A stretch of 64,000 nt of DNA, taken from Akkermansiaceae bacterium. Lineage in GTDB: Bacteria > Verrucomicrobiota > Verrucomicrobiia > Verrucomicrobiales > Akkermansiaceae. The notes beneath the pieces are model-generated. The model was not told the DNA's origin and did not search any database. It saw only the letters and a list, made by a program, of their open reading frames with translations. Made by a program: the position numbers and the translations under genes. Location: contig JALOTY010000004.1 of the NCBI GenBank assembly GCA_025457665.1, positions 1-64,000 of the forward strand, read 5' to 3'. Shown piece after piece: positions 8,201 through 16,431 of the stretch (its first letter is position 1; each line of letters opens with the position of its first letter).

Positions 8201-9469
8201 ATGGAAATCCTCATCCAGCTCGCCATCATCCTCGCCAAGGTCATCGGACTGACTTTCCTGGTCGTCCTGCCCTTGGTTCCCATCTCGGTTTACTTCGAGC
8301 GCCGTTTCTCCGCCGTCATCCAGGACCGCGTCGGCCCGAACCGCGTCGGCATCCCGCTCACCCTGCTCGGGATGAAAAAGGACTTCCACTTCTTCGGACT
8401 CGTGCAGCCGATGGCCGATGGCCTGAAGCTCTTTCTGAAAGAAGACTTCACGCCCGTCCACGTCCGCAAAGCTTTCTACTGGCTGGCACCGGCGCTCACC
8501 GTCATCCCCGCTCTGGTCACCGTCTGCGTGGTCCCCTTCGGTTCGCCCATCGAAATCGGCGGTCGCGAAGTCGAACTGGTCATCGCCAATCTCGACGTCG
8601 GCCCGCTCTTCGTTTTCGCGGTTTCCTCGCTCGCGGTTTACGGCATCACCCTCGCCGGCTGGTCGTCGAACTCGAAATACCCCTTCGTCGGCGGCGTGCG
8701 CTCCACCGCGCAGATGATTTCCTACGAAATCGCCTTGGGCCTCTCGATCATCCCCGTCCTGCTCTATTACGGGGATCTCAATCTTTCGAACATCGTCCAA
8801 CACCAGGCCGACCACGGCTGGCTGCTGCTGCCCTTCTGGGGCCACGATGCGGAGAACCCCTTCATCCACAAGCTGCTGTTCCTCATCCCGGCGCTCATCG
8901 CCTTCCTGATTTTCACCATCTCGATCTTCGCGGAAACCAACCGCATGCCCTTCGACCTTCCCGAGTGTGAAACCGAACTCGTCGGCGGCTACCACACCGA
9001 GTATTCCTCGATGAAATTCGCGATGTTCTTCATGGGCGAATATGCCGCCATGGTCATCGGTTCGGCCCTCATCGTCACCCTCTTCCTCGGCGGCTGGTCG
9101 GTCGGCTTCGGCGCGGATGCCTGGATCAGTGGGCTCGCGATCGGCTCCTTCAAGTTCGGCGGACTCATCCACCTCGGCGTCTTCCTCGCCAAGCTCGTCG
9201 CCTTCATTCTTTTCTTCATCCTCGTCCGCTGGACCGTGCCGCGTTTCCGCTACGACCAGCTCATGCGTCTCGGCTGGGTGATCTTCTTCGAAGCCGCCCT
9301 CATCAATGTTTTCCTCGCCGCCCTGATCGTGGCCGCCCCGCAATTCACTGCGGCCATCACCATCACCGGCGGTATTGTCCTGCTGGCGGTCACCGGGGCC
9401 CTCATCTGGGTGCTCCGCGTTTCCGAACCGAAAACCCTCCCCAACCAAGGCCTCCTCGGCTCCAACTGA
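8201..9469 (+). CDS. nuoH: NADH-quinone oxidoreductase subunit H
   Basis: This 422-residue polytopic membrane protein links the peripheral and membrane arms of complex I near the quinone site. Family motifs are present: 'YFERRFSAVIQDRVGPNRVG' near residue 30, 'PFVGGVRSTAQMISYEIALG' near 165, and the acidic loop 'ETNRMPFDLPECETELVGGY' near 247. It is longer than the roughly 325-residue E. coli protein because of extended loops between helices. It starts 27 bases after nuoG without an SD and is followed 9 bases later by nuoI, so it is part of the same transcript. Confidence 0.97.
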   Translation: MEILIQLAIILAKVIGLTFLVVLPLVPISVYFERRFSAVIQDRVGPNRVGIPLTLLGMKKDFHFFGLVQPMADGLKLFLKEDFTPVHVRKAFYWLAPALTVIPALVTVCVVPFGSPIEIGGREVELVIANLDVGPLFVFAVSSLAVYGITLAGWSSNSKYPFVGGVRSTAQMISYEIALGLSIIPVLLYYGDLNLSNIVQHQADHGWLLLPFWGHDAENPFIHKLLFLIPALIAFLIFTISIFAETNRMPFDLPECETELVGGYHTEYSSMKFAMFFMGEYAAMVIGSALIVTLFLGGWSVGFGADAWISGLAIGSFKFGGLIHLGVFLAKLVAFILFFILVRWTVPRFRYDQLMRLGWVIFFEAALINVFLAALIVAAPQFTAAITITGGIVLLAVTGALIWVLRVSEPKTLPNQGLLGSN

Positions 9470-9478
9470 TTCACCTCG

Positions 9479-10045
9479 ATGCCCGTCATCAAAGTCAAAA
9501 GACCTCCCCTCGCCACCGGCGAGAAGTTCTACCTCGGCGCTGTCTTCAAGGGGTTCATCATCACCCTGCGCCACGCCATCGACTCCATGCGCGGCAAGAC
9601 CCGCGGCGCGAAGGACCTCGCTTCCTCCGGCCTTGGCGCCACCATGCAGTTCCCGGAACAACGCTGGGACGACCACATGCCGGAATACTACCGCGGTGCC
9701 CCCGCGCTGGTGACCGATGAACAAGGCCGCGAACGCTGCGTTTCCTGCCAGCTCTGCGAATTCATCTGCCCGCCCAAGGCGATCAAGATCGAACCCGGCG
9801 AAATCCCCTCCGATGACCCATGGGCCAAAGTGGAGAAGCGGCCGAAGGAGTTCGATATCGACATGACCCGCTGCATCTACTGCGGCATGTGCGAAGAGGT
9901 CTGCCCGGAGCAGGCGATCTATCTCCGCAAGGACTACCTCATCACCGGTGGCACCCGCGCGGAGATGATTCACGACAAGAAGAAGCTCTACGAAATCGGC
10001 GGCGTCCGCGTGGGCCTCGTCAACAAATGGAACGAGCTCAAGTAA
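9479..10045 (+). CDS. nuoI: NADH-quinone oxidoreductase subunit I
   Basis: This 188-residue ferredoxin-like subunit carries clusters N6a and N6b of complex I. Two complete CxxCxxCxxxCP motifs are visible: Cys87, 90, 93, 97 and Cys132, 135, 138, 142. They are preceded by the N-terminal amphipathic helix region typical of NuoI. The length is normal. It sits between nuoH and nuoJ in standard order. Confidence 0.97.
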   Translation: MPVIKVKRPPLATGEKFYLGAVFKGFIITLRHAIDSMRGKTRGAKDLASSGLGATMQFPEQRWDDHMPEYYRGAPALVTDEQGRERCVSCQLCEFICPPKAIKIEPGEIPSDDPWAKVEKRPKEFDIDMTRCIYCGMCEEVCPEQAIYLRKDYLITGGTRAEMIHDKKKLYEIGGVRVGLVNKWNELK

Positions 10046-10078
10046 GCCTCCACCGGTCCCACCTTTTCCCCGATCCCC

Positions 10079-10563
10079 ATGCCCACCCCACTGTTCTGGT
10101 TCTTCGCCATCCTCATGCTCGCCGGCGGTCTTGCCGTCGTCAGCCTGCGGAACCCGGTCTCGTCCGCCTTGGCCATGGTGACGTCCTTCGTCGGGCTCGC
10201 CGGTCTTTTCATCGGGCTGAATGCCTTCTTCGTCGGCGTCATCCAGATCCTCGTTTACGCCGGGGCCATCATGGTGCTGGCGGACTGGGCATCGTGCTGG
10301 CCTTCACCATCCAGTTGTTAGGCGTGCTTGGCAAAACCGAGGATGAAGCCTCCATCCCGCTCGACCTTGCCGCCGGAGCCGCCCATTTCCAGGAAAAGAG
10401 CCCGGGCATTTCCGAGAAACTCGCCGCCGGCCACCTGCCCGACGTGAACCTCATCGGCCAGACCCTCTTCGAACGCCACAACCTCCCCCTCCAAATCATC
10501 GGCACCCTCCTCCTCGTCGCCACCGTCGGCGTCGTGGTCCTTTCCAAACGGCAGAGTGCCTGA
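10079..10563 (+). pseudogene. nuoJ: NADH-quinone oxidoreductase subunit J, internal deletion with frameshift
   Basis: The 5' part (from ATG 10079) encodes a good NuoJ N-terminus ending 'VGVIQILVYAGAIMVL', then reads into nonsense and stops at 10321. The continuation 'GLGIVLAFTIQLLGVLGK' to the stop at 10561-10563 is in another frame. The span is 485 bases, not a multiple of three. The block that normally follows 'AGAIMVL' in NuoJ (FLFxIMLLDL-type, most of transmembrane helix 3) is missing, so about 20-25 codons plus one base are absent. The junction lies around 10274-10282, next to a direct repeat of GTGCTGGC (10274-10281 and 10294-10301). The flanking nuo genes are intact, so an assembly or sequencing error is as likely as a real mutation. 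Confidence 0.85.
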
Positions 10564-10605
10564 TCTTTCCCTCGCTCCTCGCTCCCCGCTTCCTGCTACT
10601 TCACC

Positions 10606-10923
10606 ATGGCCTCTCTACATTCCTACCTGTTAGTCTCCGGACTGCTTTTTGCCATCGGCCTTGCCGGGGTGGTGCTGCGGCGGAACATCATCGTGGTGTT
10701 CATGTGCCTGGAGCTGATGCTCAGTGCGGCGAATCTCACGCTGGTGGCCTTTTCCCGCTTCCATGGCGACCACGGCCTGCCCGACTACAACGCGCAAATG
10801 CTGGTCTTCTTCGTCATCACCGTGGCTGCCGCCGAGGTGGCCGTGGGCCTGGCGATCATCGTCGCCCTCTATCGCGCCCGCCAGACCATCCTCACCGATG
10901 ACCTGAATTCGCTGAAAGGCTGA
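10606..10923 (+). CDS. nuoK: NADH-quinone oxidoreductase subunit K
   Basis: This 105-residue subunit has three transmembrane helices, the usual size. It has the family stretch '[19 protein letters not shown]' in helix 2 with its buried glutamate, and a further glutamate in helix 3 ('[11 protein letters not shown]'). Both take part in the proton path of the membrane arm. It lies between nuoJ and nuoL. Confidence 0.97.
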   Translation: MASLHSYLLVSGLLFAIGLAGVVLRRNIIVVFMCLELMLSAANLTLVAFSRFHGDHGLPDYNAQMLVFFVITVAAAEVAVGLAIIVALYRARQTILTDDLNSLKG

Positions 10924-10942
10924 TCCGAACCGATTTTTCCCG

Positions 10943-12763
10943 ATGTCCTTCCTACCCTGGCTCCTCCTGCTCCTGCCGCTCTTCGCCGCGGCGGCAAACC
11001 AGCTTTATCTGAAACGCAATGCCTTCCTGGCATCGATGCTTTCCACCGGCTCCGCCGTCGCCACGCTGGTCATCGCCTTCCTTCTCCTCGGGAAAACCGA
11101 AGCCCCCGCGCCCTTTTCGTGGATCAGCATCGGCTCCTTCGAACTGCCCATTTCACTGAAGCTCGATGAGCTTTCCACCGGCATGATGATCGTCGTCACC
11201 GGCATCGGCGCCCTGGTCCACATTTTCTCGCTGGCCTACATGGCCGATGACTCCGCGAAAGCCCGCTACTTCACCAGCTTGTCGCTCTTCATGTTCTCGA
11301 TGACCGGCATCGTGCTCGCCGGGAATTTCATCATGACCTTCATCTTCTGGGAACTCGTCGGTCTGAGTTCCTACCTGCTCATCGGGCACTGGTACGAAAA
11401 GGACTCCGCCGCCGGAGCCGCGAACAAGGCCTTCATGGTGAACCGCATCGGCGACTTCGGTTTCATGATCGGCATCCTGCTGCTCTTCGGGCTTACCGGG
11501 ACCTTTGTTTTCGATGACATGAAGTCCGGTCTCTCCGGCTTCACTGCGCAGAACCCGGAAATCGTCGGAGGTCTTCTCGCCACGGCCATCCTCTGTGTGT
11601 TCTGCGGCGCGGTCGGCAAGTCCGCCCAAATGCCCCTGCACGTCTGGCTGCCGGATGCCATGGAAGGCCCCACGCCCGTTTCCGCCCTCATCCACGCCGC
11701 CACGATGGTCGCGGCCGGGGTTTACATGCTCTATCGGGTCCAGCTTTCCATCGGTGCCGAAGCCTTCGCCATCGCCGGTCACACGATCGCCTGGATCGGC
11801 GGCATCACCTCACTCGCGGCGGCCCTCATGGCCACCCAGCAGGATGACATCAAGCGCATCCTCGCCTATTCCACGCTTTCCCAACTCGGCTACATGGTCA
11901 TGGCCGTGGGCCTGGGTGGTGGCGATGCCGGCATGTTCCACCTTTTCACCCACGCCTGGTTCAAGGCTCTTCTCTTCCTCGGCTCCGGTGCCGTGATCTA
12001 CGCCTGCCACCACGAGCAGGACATCTGGAAAATGGGCGGTCTGCTCAAGAAGATGCCCATCACCGGCATCACCTTCGCCCTCGGCACCGCCGCCCTCATC
12101 GCGGTCCCCGGAACTTCCGGCTTCTTCTCGAAGGAACTCATCCTCGAAGCCGCTCACGATACTTCCAAGGCGCTGTTCTGGATCGCCGCCGGTGTCGCCG
12201 TGTTGACCTCGTTTTACATGACCCGGCTGTTTGTCGTCGCCTTCCTTGGCAAACCCCGCGAACACGGTGCCGACCATGCCCATGAGGTCGGCCCGCTGAT
12301 GTGGGTCCCCCTCGCCGTCCTCGCAGCGCTCGCGCTTCTTGCCGGTTACGGCTTCGTCAACGGCCTCTCGCCCGCGAAACCGCATCATGCCGGTGAGTTG
12401 CATTTCAACTTCCTCTTCGCTGTCTCCGTCGGCGCGCTGGTGATCGGCTCCGGACTTGGCTTCTTCCTCTACGCCGGGAAATCGAAGGATCCGCTTTCCA
12501 TCCCGCTGTTCCGGAACCGCTTCTATCTCGATGCCATCTACGAAAAAGGCATCGTCCGCGTCCTTCAGGATGGCCTCGCCGCAGTGGTGAGTTTCATCGA
12601 TGAATGGGTCATCAACGGCCTCATCGTCGGCGGTTCCGCCAAGCTCTCCCAGACCTTCGGAGCCGTGTTCCGCCGCGCTCAGGGTGGCAACCTCCAGGGT
12701 TACGCCTTCCTCCTCGGTGCCGGCGTCGTGCTCGTCATCTATTTCACCACTTTCTGGAAATAA
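10943..12763 (+). CDS. nuoL: NADH-quinone oxidoreductase subunit L
   Basis: This 606-residue antiporter-like subunit is the distal proton pump of complex I. It has the Proton_antipo_N region and 'FIFWELVGLSSYLLIGHWYE' with the conserved helix-5 glutamate. 'MPLHVWLPDAMEGPTPVSAL' and 'GYMVMAVGLGGGDAGMFHLF' are the quinone/antiporter core signatures. The C-terminal part is long enough for the lateral helix, though about 10 residues shorter than E. coli NuoL. It begins 19 bases after nuoK and is followed 6 bases later by nuoM. Confidence 0.97.
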   Translation: MSFLPWLLLLLPLFAAAANQLYLKRNAFLASMLSTGSAVATLVIAFLLLGKTEAPAPFSWISIGSFELPISLKLDELSTGMMIVVTGIGALVHIFSLAYMADDSAKARYFTSLSLFMFSMTGIVLAGNFIMTFIFWELVGLSSYLLIGHWYEKDSAAGAANKAFMVNRIGDFGFMIGILLLFGLTGTFVFDDMKSGLSGFTAQNPEIVGGLLATAILCVFCGAVGKSAQMPLHVWLPDAMEGPTPVSALIHAATMVAAGVYMLYRVQLSIGAEAFAIAGHTIAWIGGITSLAAALMATQQDDIKRILAYSTLSQLGYMVMAVGLGGGDAGMFHLFTHAWFKALLFLGSGAVIYACHHEQDIWKMGGLLKKMPITGITFALGTAALIAVPGTSGFFSKELILEAAHDTSKALFWIAAGVAVLTSFYMTRLFVVAFLGKPREHGADHAHEVGPLMWVPLAVLAALALLAGYGFVNGLSPAKPHHAGELHFNFLFAVSVGALVIGSGLGFFLYAGKSKDPLSIPLFRNRFYLDAIYEKGIVRVLQDGLAAVVSFIDEWVINGLIVGGSAKLSQTFGAVFRRAQGGNLQGYAFLLGAGVVLVIYFTTFWK

Positions 12764-12769
12764 GCCGCC

Positions 12770-14215
12770 ATGCTCCTCGCCCTCGTTCTCATCCCCATCC
12801 TGGCCGCCCTCGCCATCCTCGGCGGTGCCAAGCCGCGACAGGCCGCTCTCGCCGCTGCCCTGCTGAATGCCGCCCTCGGCGTCTTTGCCGCCCTGCAATC
12901 CAAGGCCGGTTTCTGGGATTTCTCCCTGCAAGTCCTCGCCAAGCCCGACATCACTCTTTCCCTCGGTTTCTACGATGGCATGAGCGTGGTCATGCTGCTG
13001 CTTTCGGTCATCGTCACCCTCGCCGCCATCCTCAGCGGCAAGGCTCCGGTGGGTCGGGAAAAACTCTATTACAGCTCCTCCCTGCTGATCGCCGCCGGGG
13101 CCATCGGTGCCTTTGTCGCGACCGACCTGTTTTTCTTCTACGCCTTCCACGAACTCGCGCTCATCCCCACCTTCCTGATGATCGGCATGCTCGGCCGCGG
13201 TGAGGACCGCAAGGCGACCGCATGGAAAATCACGATCTACCTCGGCTTCGGCTCGCTGGTCCTCCTCGCTGGTCTCGTCTGGCTGGCCTCGGCCACCGGC
13301 AGCTACAGCATCCCCAAGATGATCGAAAACGCGACCGCCTCGCCCATCGATCCAGCCGCGCAGAAGAGCATCGCCGCCTTCCTCATCGTCGGCTTCGGCA
13401 TTCTGGTTTCCCTCTTCCCCTTCCATTCCTGGGCCGCCCCCGCCTACGCCAGCGCCCCCGCCCCCACCACCATGCTGCACGCCGGAGTGCTGAAAAAATT
13501 CGGCCTCTACGGCCTTCTCCGCCTCGCCATCCCGCTCGTGCCCGAGGGCATGCAGGCCTGGATCACTCCGCTCTGCGTGCTGCTGTTAGGCAACATCCTC
13601 TGGGTCGGCTTCGTGACGATCTGGCAAAAGCGGCTCGATACCCTGCTCGGCAATTCGTCGGTGATGCACATGGGCTACATCTTCCTCGCCATCGCCGCGC
13701 TCGCCGCTTCGCCGGCCAACGAGTTGGCCAAACCCGCCGCCGTCCTGTTGATGTTCGCCCACGGCATCTCCATCGCCATGGCCTTCGGTCTCGCCGATCG
13801 CATCGAACGCACCACCGGCACGCTCGATCTCGATCAACTCGGTGGCCTCGCCAAGTCCGCACCCAAGCTCGCCTTCCTTTTCGGCCTCGTCACCATGGCC
13901 AGCATCGGCCTCCCGGGTCTGGCCAACTTCGCGGGTGAAGTCATGGTCTTCATTTCCTCCTTCGCGCCCGGCAGCTACGATGCCGCCAAGGGCCTCGGCC
14001 CCGTGCAGATCACCTGCATCCTCGCCATCTGGGGCGTGGTGATCAGCGCCGTTTACGGCCTGCGCGCCTTCCGCAAGGTCTTCCAGGGCCCATCGAACGG
14101 CCGCACCGCCGCCGTGCCTGACCTCACCCTTTGCGACCGCGCCCCCGCCCTGCTGCTGGCCGTGGTCCTCCTCGCCGTGGGCATTTTCCCGAAACTGCTG
14201 CTCTCCCTGCTGTGA
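12770..14215 (+). CDS. nuoM: NADH-quinone oxidoreductase subunit M
   Basis: This 481-residue antiporter-like subunit is a proton pump of the complex I membrane arm. The conserved helix-5 glutamate is in 'FYAFHELALIPTFLMIG'. The pumping lysine region is 'APTTMLHAGVLKKFGLYGLLR'-like around residue 240. 'FPFHSWAAPAYASAPAP' also matches NuoM, where most homologues have 'FPLHTWLPDAH', so this subunit is somewhat diverged and about 20-30 residues short at the N-terminus. It is followed by nuoN after 39 bases. Confidence 0.95.
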   Translation: MLLALVLIPILAALAILGGAKPRQAALAAALLNAALGVFAALQSKAGFWDFSLQVLAKPDITLSLGFYDGMSVVMLLLSVIVTLAAILSGKAPVGREKLYYSSSLLIAAGAIGAFVATDLFFFYAFHELALIPTFLMIGMLGRGEDRKATAWKITIYLGFGSLVLLAGLVWLASATGSYSIPKMIENATASPIDPAAQKSIAAFLIVGFGILVSLFPFHSWAAPAYASAPAPTTMLHAGVLKKFGLYGLLRLAIPLVPEGMQAWITPLCVLLLGNILWVGFVTIWQKRLDTLLGNSSVMHMGYIFLAIAALAASPANELAKPAAVLLMFAHGISIAMAFGLADRIERTTGTLDLDQLGGLAKSAPKLAFLFGLVTMASIGLPGLANFAGEVMVFISSFAPGSYDAAKGLGPVQITCILAIWGVVISAVYGLRAFRKVFQGPSNGRTAAVPDLTLCDRAPALLLAVVLLAVGIFPKLLLSLL

Positions 14216-14254
14216 ACGGATGCCGCTTCCCCTGATCCACGCACCCCTTTTCCC

Positions 14255-15733
14255 ATGCCCGCCTACTATCTCGAAGCCCTGACCGTCGCCCTCGGCATCC
14301 TCTTGCTGATGCTCGAAGCTTTCGGCCCCGCCCAGGACAAACGTCTGGTCGGTTTCACCGCCGCCTTCGGTCTCGCCATCATCTTCATCTTCAACTTCTT
14401 CGCCATCGGCCCCGATCAAGCCGCGGAAGGCAAAGCCTGGGCCACCTGGCCGCTGTGGGATTTCTATCAGTTCGACAGCACCGCCCGATTCTACAAAGGC
14501 TTCGCCCTGCTTTGCACCGCACTCGTCGTGCTCATGTCGCTCGACTACCGCGCGATCCTCTCGAAATACACCGATCACCCCGGCACCGAATCCGCCACCG
14601 GTGAATACTACGCCCTGCCCGTTTTCGCTTGCGCCGGCATGATGTGGATGGCCTCCGCCACCGATCTCCTCGGTGCCTTTGTCGCCCTCGAACTGGTGAC
14701 CATCACCTTCTACATCCTGGTCGCCTTCCTCCGCCGCAATCTCGGCTCGCTCGAAGCCGGCGTGAAATACCTCATCCTCGGTGCCCTCAGCACCGGCTTC
14801 CTCGTGTATGGCATCGCTTGGATCTATGGCGCCACCGGCACGATGAACCTCGCCGAAATTGGCGAAAAAGTCGCCACCATGGGCGACACCACCTACGCCC
14901 TCTTCGGCACCGCCCTGATCCTCGTCGCCATGGCCTTCAAGATCGGTGCCGTGCCGATGCAAGTGTGGATCCCGGATGTCTATCAAGGCGCACCCACACC
15001 CACCACCGCCTTCCTCTCCGTGGGCTCCAAAGCAGCCGGTTTCGTACTCTTGCTGCGTTTCCTAGATCCCCTTCTCCAGGAAGGCTCACCGATTCGTGGT
15101 CAGGTCCTCATGATCCTCGGCCTCATCGCCGCCGCCACCCTGCTCGTCGGCAACCTCGCCGCCATGGGCCAAACCAACTTCAAGCGCCTGCTGGCCTACT
15201 CCTCGATCGCCCACGCCGGCTTCCTCGTTCTTGCCATCGCCGCATGGGCACCCGCGAGCAGCACCGACCCGGGATCGATCGCCACCGTCGGCTTCTACCT
15301 CGCCACCTATCTGGTGATGACCCTGGCCGCCTTCTTCATCCTCGCCCAGGTCCGCATCCAATCGGAGTCGGAGGAAATCGATGCCTTCAACGGTCTCGGC
15401 AAGCGCTCTCCCCTCCTTGCGCTTGGCCTCACCATCCTCATGGCCGCCATGGCCGGGGTGCCGCTGACCGCCGGATTCATCGGGAAATTCTTCGTCTTCT
15501 CCCTCGCCGTCCACGCCGGTCTCTGGTGGGGAGTCGGCATCGCCTTCATCGGTGCCGCCGCCGGCTTCTACTACTATTTCAAACTCATCCGCGCCATGTG
15601 GTGGATGGAACCTGCGGCCGATGCCAAGCCCATCACCCTGCCCACCATCAGCCGCGCCGCCGTCGCCACCCTCGTCCTCGCGACCCTGATCCTCGGCATC
15701 TATCCCAAGCCCATCCTCTGGCTGCTTTCGTGA
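14255..15733 (+). CDS. nuoN: NADH-quinone oxidoreductase subunit N
   Basis: This 492-residue antiporter-like subunit is the third proton pump of the complex I membrane arm. 'FVALELVTITFYILVAFLRR' carries the conserved glutamate. 'GAVPMQVWIPDVYQGAPTPT' and 'LLAYSSIAHAGFLVLAIAAW' are the family core, and the C-terminus ends 'ILGIYPKPILWLLS'. It is the last gene of the nuo block; no clear T-tailed terminator follows, and the next 150 bases hold a repeat-like element. Confidence 0.97.
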   Translation: MPAYYLEALTVALGILLLMLEAFGPAQDKRLVGFTAAFGLAIIFIFNFFAIGPDQAAEGKAWATWPLWDFYQFDSTARFYKGFALLCTALVVLMSLDYRAILSKYTDHPGTESATGEYYALPVFACAGMMWMASATDLLGAFVALELVTITFYILVAFLRRNLGSLEAGVKYLILGALSTGFLVYGIAWIYGATGTMNLAEIGEKVATMGDTTYALFGTALILVAMAFKIGAVPMQVWIPDVYQGAPTPTTAFLSVGSKAAGFVLLLRFLDPLLQEGSPIRGQVLMILGLIAAATLLVGNLAAMGQTNFKRLLAYSSIAHAGFLVLAIAAWAPASSTDPGSIATVGFYLATYLVMTLAAFFILAQVRIQSESEEIDAFNGLGKRSPLLALGLTILMAAMAGVPLTAGFIGKFFVFSLAVHAGLWWGVGIAFIGAAAGFYYYFKLIRAMWWMEPAADAKPITLPTISRAAVATLVLATLILGIYPKPILWLLS

Positions 15734-15767
15734 GTGGGGAACGGTGCTGACCGCACTCGGCCTATCC

Positions 15768-15856
15768 GAAGCGGCAGTTTCTTGAACTTTGCCCTTCGCC
15801 CTTTGACCTTCCGAGCTGCGGCTCGTGTGGGGCTGAAACCCGGGGTTGCGGGAGGG
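15768..15856. repeat. Probable dispersed intergenic repeat after nuoN
   Basis: The spacer between nuoN and the DUF5069 gene has low-complexity CCCTTCGCCCTTTGACC-like runs (15781-15808). Next comes a small hairpin CGAGC-TGCG-GCTCG (15812-15825) and a G-rich stretch with GGGGCTGAAACCCGGGG. The composition is unlike coding DNA. From memory, similar AAAGGGCAAAGTTCAA runs recur between genes in this bacterial group, but only one copy is in the window, so the repeat status is unproven. Confidence 0.35.
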
Positions 15857-15880
15857 GGAGAGGCGGGCCATGTTCGGGGC

Positions 15881-16291
15881 ATGAAGTTCCCTTGCAGCCC
15901 GAAGCTTGAAACCGATGGCGTCCTCTATTTCCCCCGTCTCTGCGACAAAATCCGCCTGCACGCCGCCGGTGAACTCCATCCGGACTATCACGCCAATCTC
16001 GGGTCCGGCATGGACCTCTGGACCTGCCAGTTTCTCGGGGTCGATTACGCCGCGCTTTCCGAAGTCGTCCGTAACGGGGCCAGCGATGCCGAGGCCCTGG
16101 CCTGGGCGAGGACTCACGGAACGACCCGCCCGGCCTACGAGGCCGCTTGGTGGCGCGCTTACATGACGACCCGCGGTTTCAGGGACGATCTTTCGATCCG
16201 GCTCGGCGAGCGGAAGGTCGAAAGCGGCTTTGCCGACCGCTTCGATATCCAGACTTTCATGGACTACATCGATGCCGACGAGCGCCGCTGA
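15881..16291 (+). CDS. DUF5069 domain protein
   Basis: The 136-residue product contains the DUF5069 pattern: 'CDKIRLHAAGELHPDYHANL' near residue 22, 'LWTCQFLGVDYAALSEVV' near 48, then 'DAEALAWAR'. The family is small, soluble and of unknown function, common in Verrucomicrobia and relatives. The ATG at 15881 is preferred to upstream in-frame starts because the upstream residues are low-complexity and overlap the repeat-like spacer, and because a purine-rich stretch (15849-15862) lies upstream. No operon partner is evident. Confidence 0.75.
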   Translation: MKFPCSPKLETDGVLYFPRLCDKIRLHAAGELHPDYHANLGSGMDLWTCQFLGVDYAALSEVVRNGASDAEALAWARTHGTTRPAYEAAWWRAYMTTRGFRDDLSIRLGERKVESGFADRFDIQTFMDYIDADERR

Positions 16292-16313
16292 GGCTCGATT
16301 TGACCCCGGGAAA

Positions 16314-16344
16314 CGGAAAATCCGAGAATTCTCCCGATTTTCCG
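16314..16344. other. Inverted repeat between DUF5069 gene and PEP-CTERM gene
   Basis: CGGAAAATC (16314-16322) and GATTTTCCG (16336-16344) form 9-bp perfect arms around a 13-base loop that itself contains GAGAATTCTC. No T-tract follows, so it is a weak terminator candidate. A TTGCAC (16347-16352) that could serve as a -35 follows immediately, so an operator role for the next gene is possible. Confidence 0.45.
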
Positions 16345-16431
16345 GCTTGCACTGGTCGGGCGAAAGGTGAATTCTTCCGCGGTCTTGGGCTAAATCACCC
16401 TTTCATCCCGAGATCCCACCCTGCACCCCCC

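Noticed and set aside
7133..9973. Very long open frame on the minus strand opposite nuoG-nuoI, encoding a Gly/Asp/Glu-rich sequence
   Set aside because: It mirrors strong G/C third positions of the real nuo genes, has low-complexity composition, no domain, and is fully antisense to well-supported genes.
10079..10563. Programmed ribosomal frameshift in nuoJ
   Set aside because: No slippery sequence or stimulatory structure is seen at the junction, and sequence for part of a membrane helix is missing, which a frameshift would not restore.
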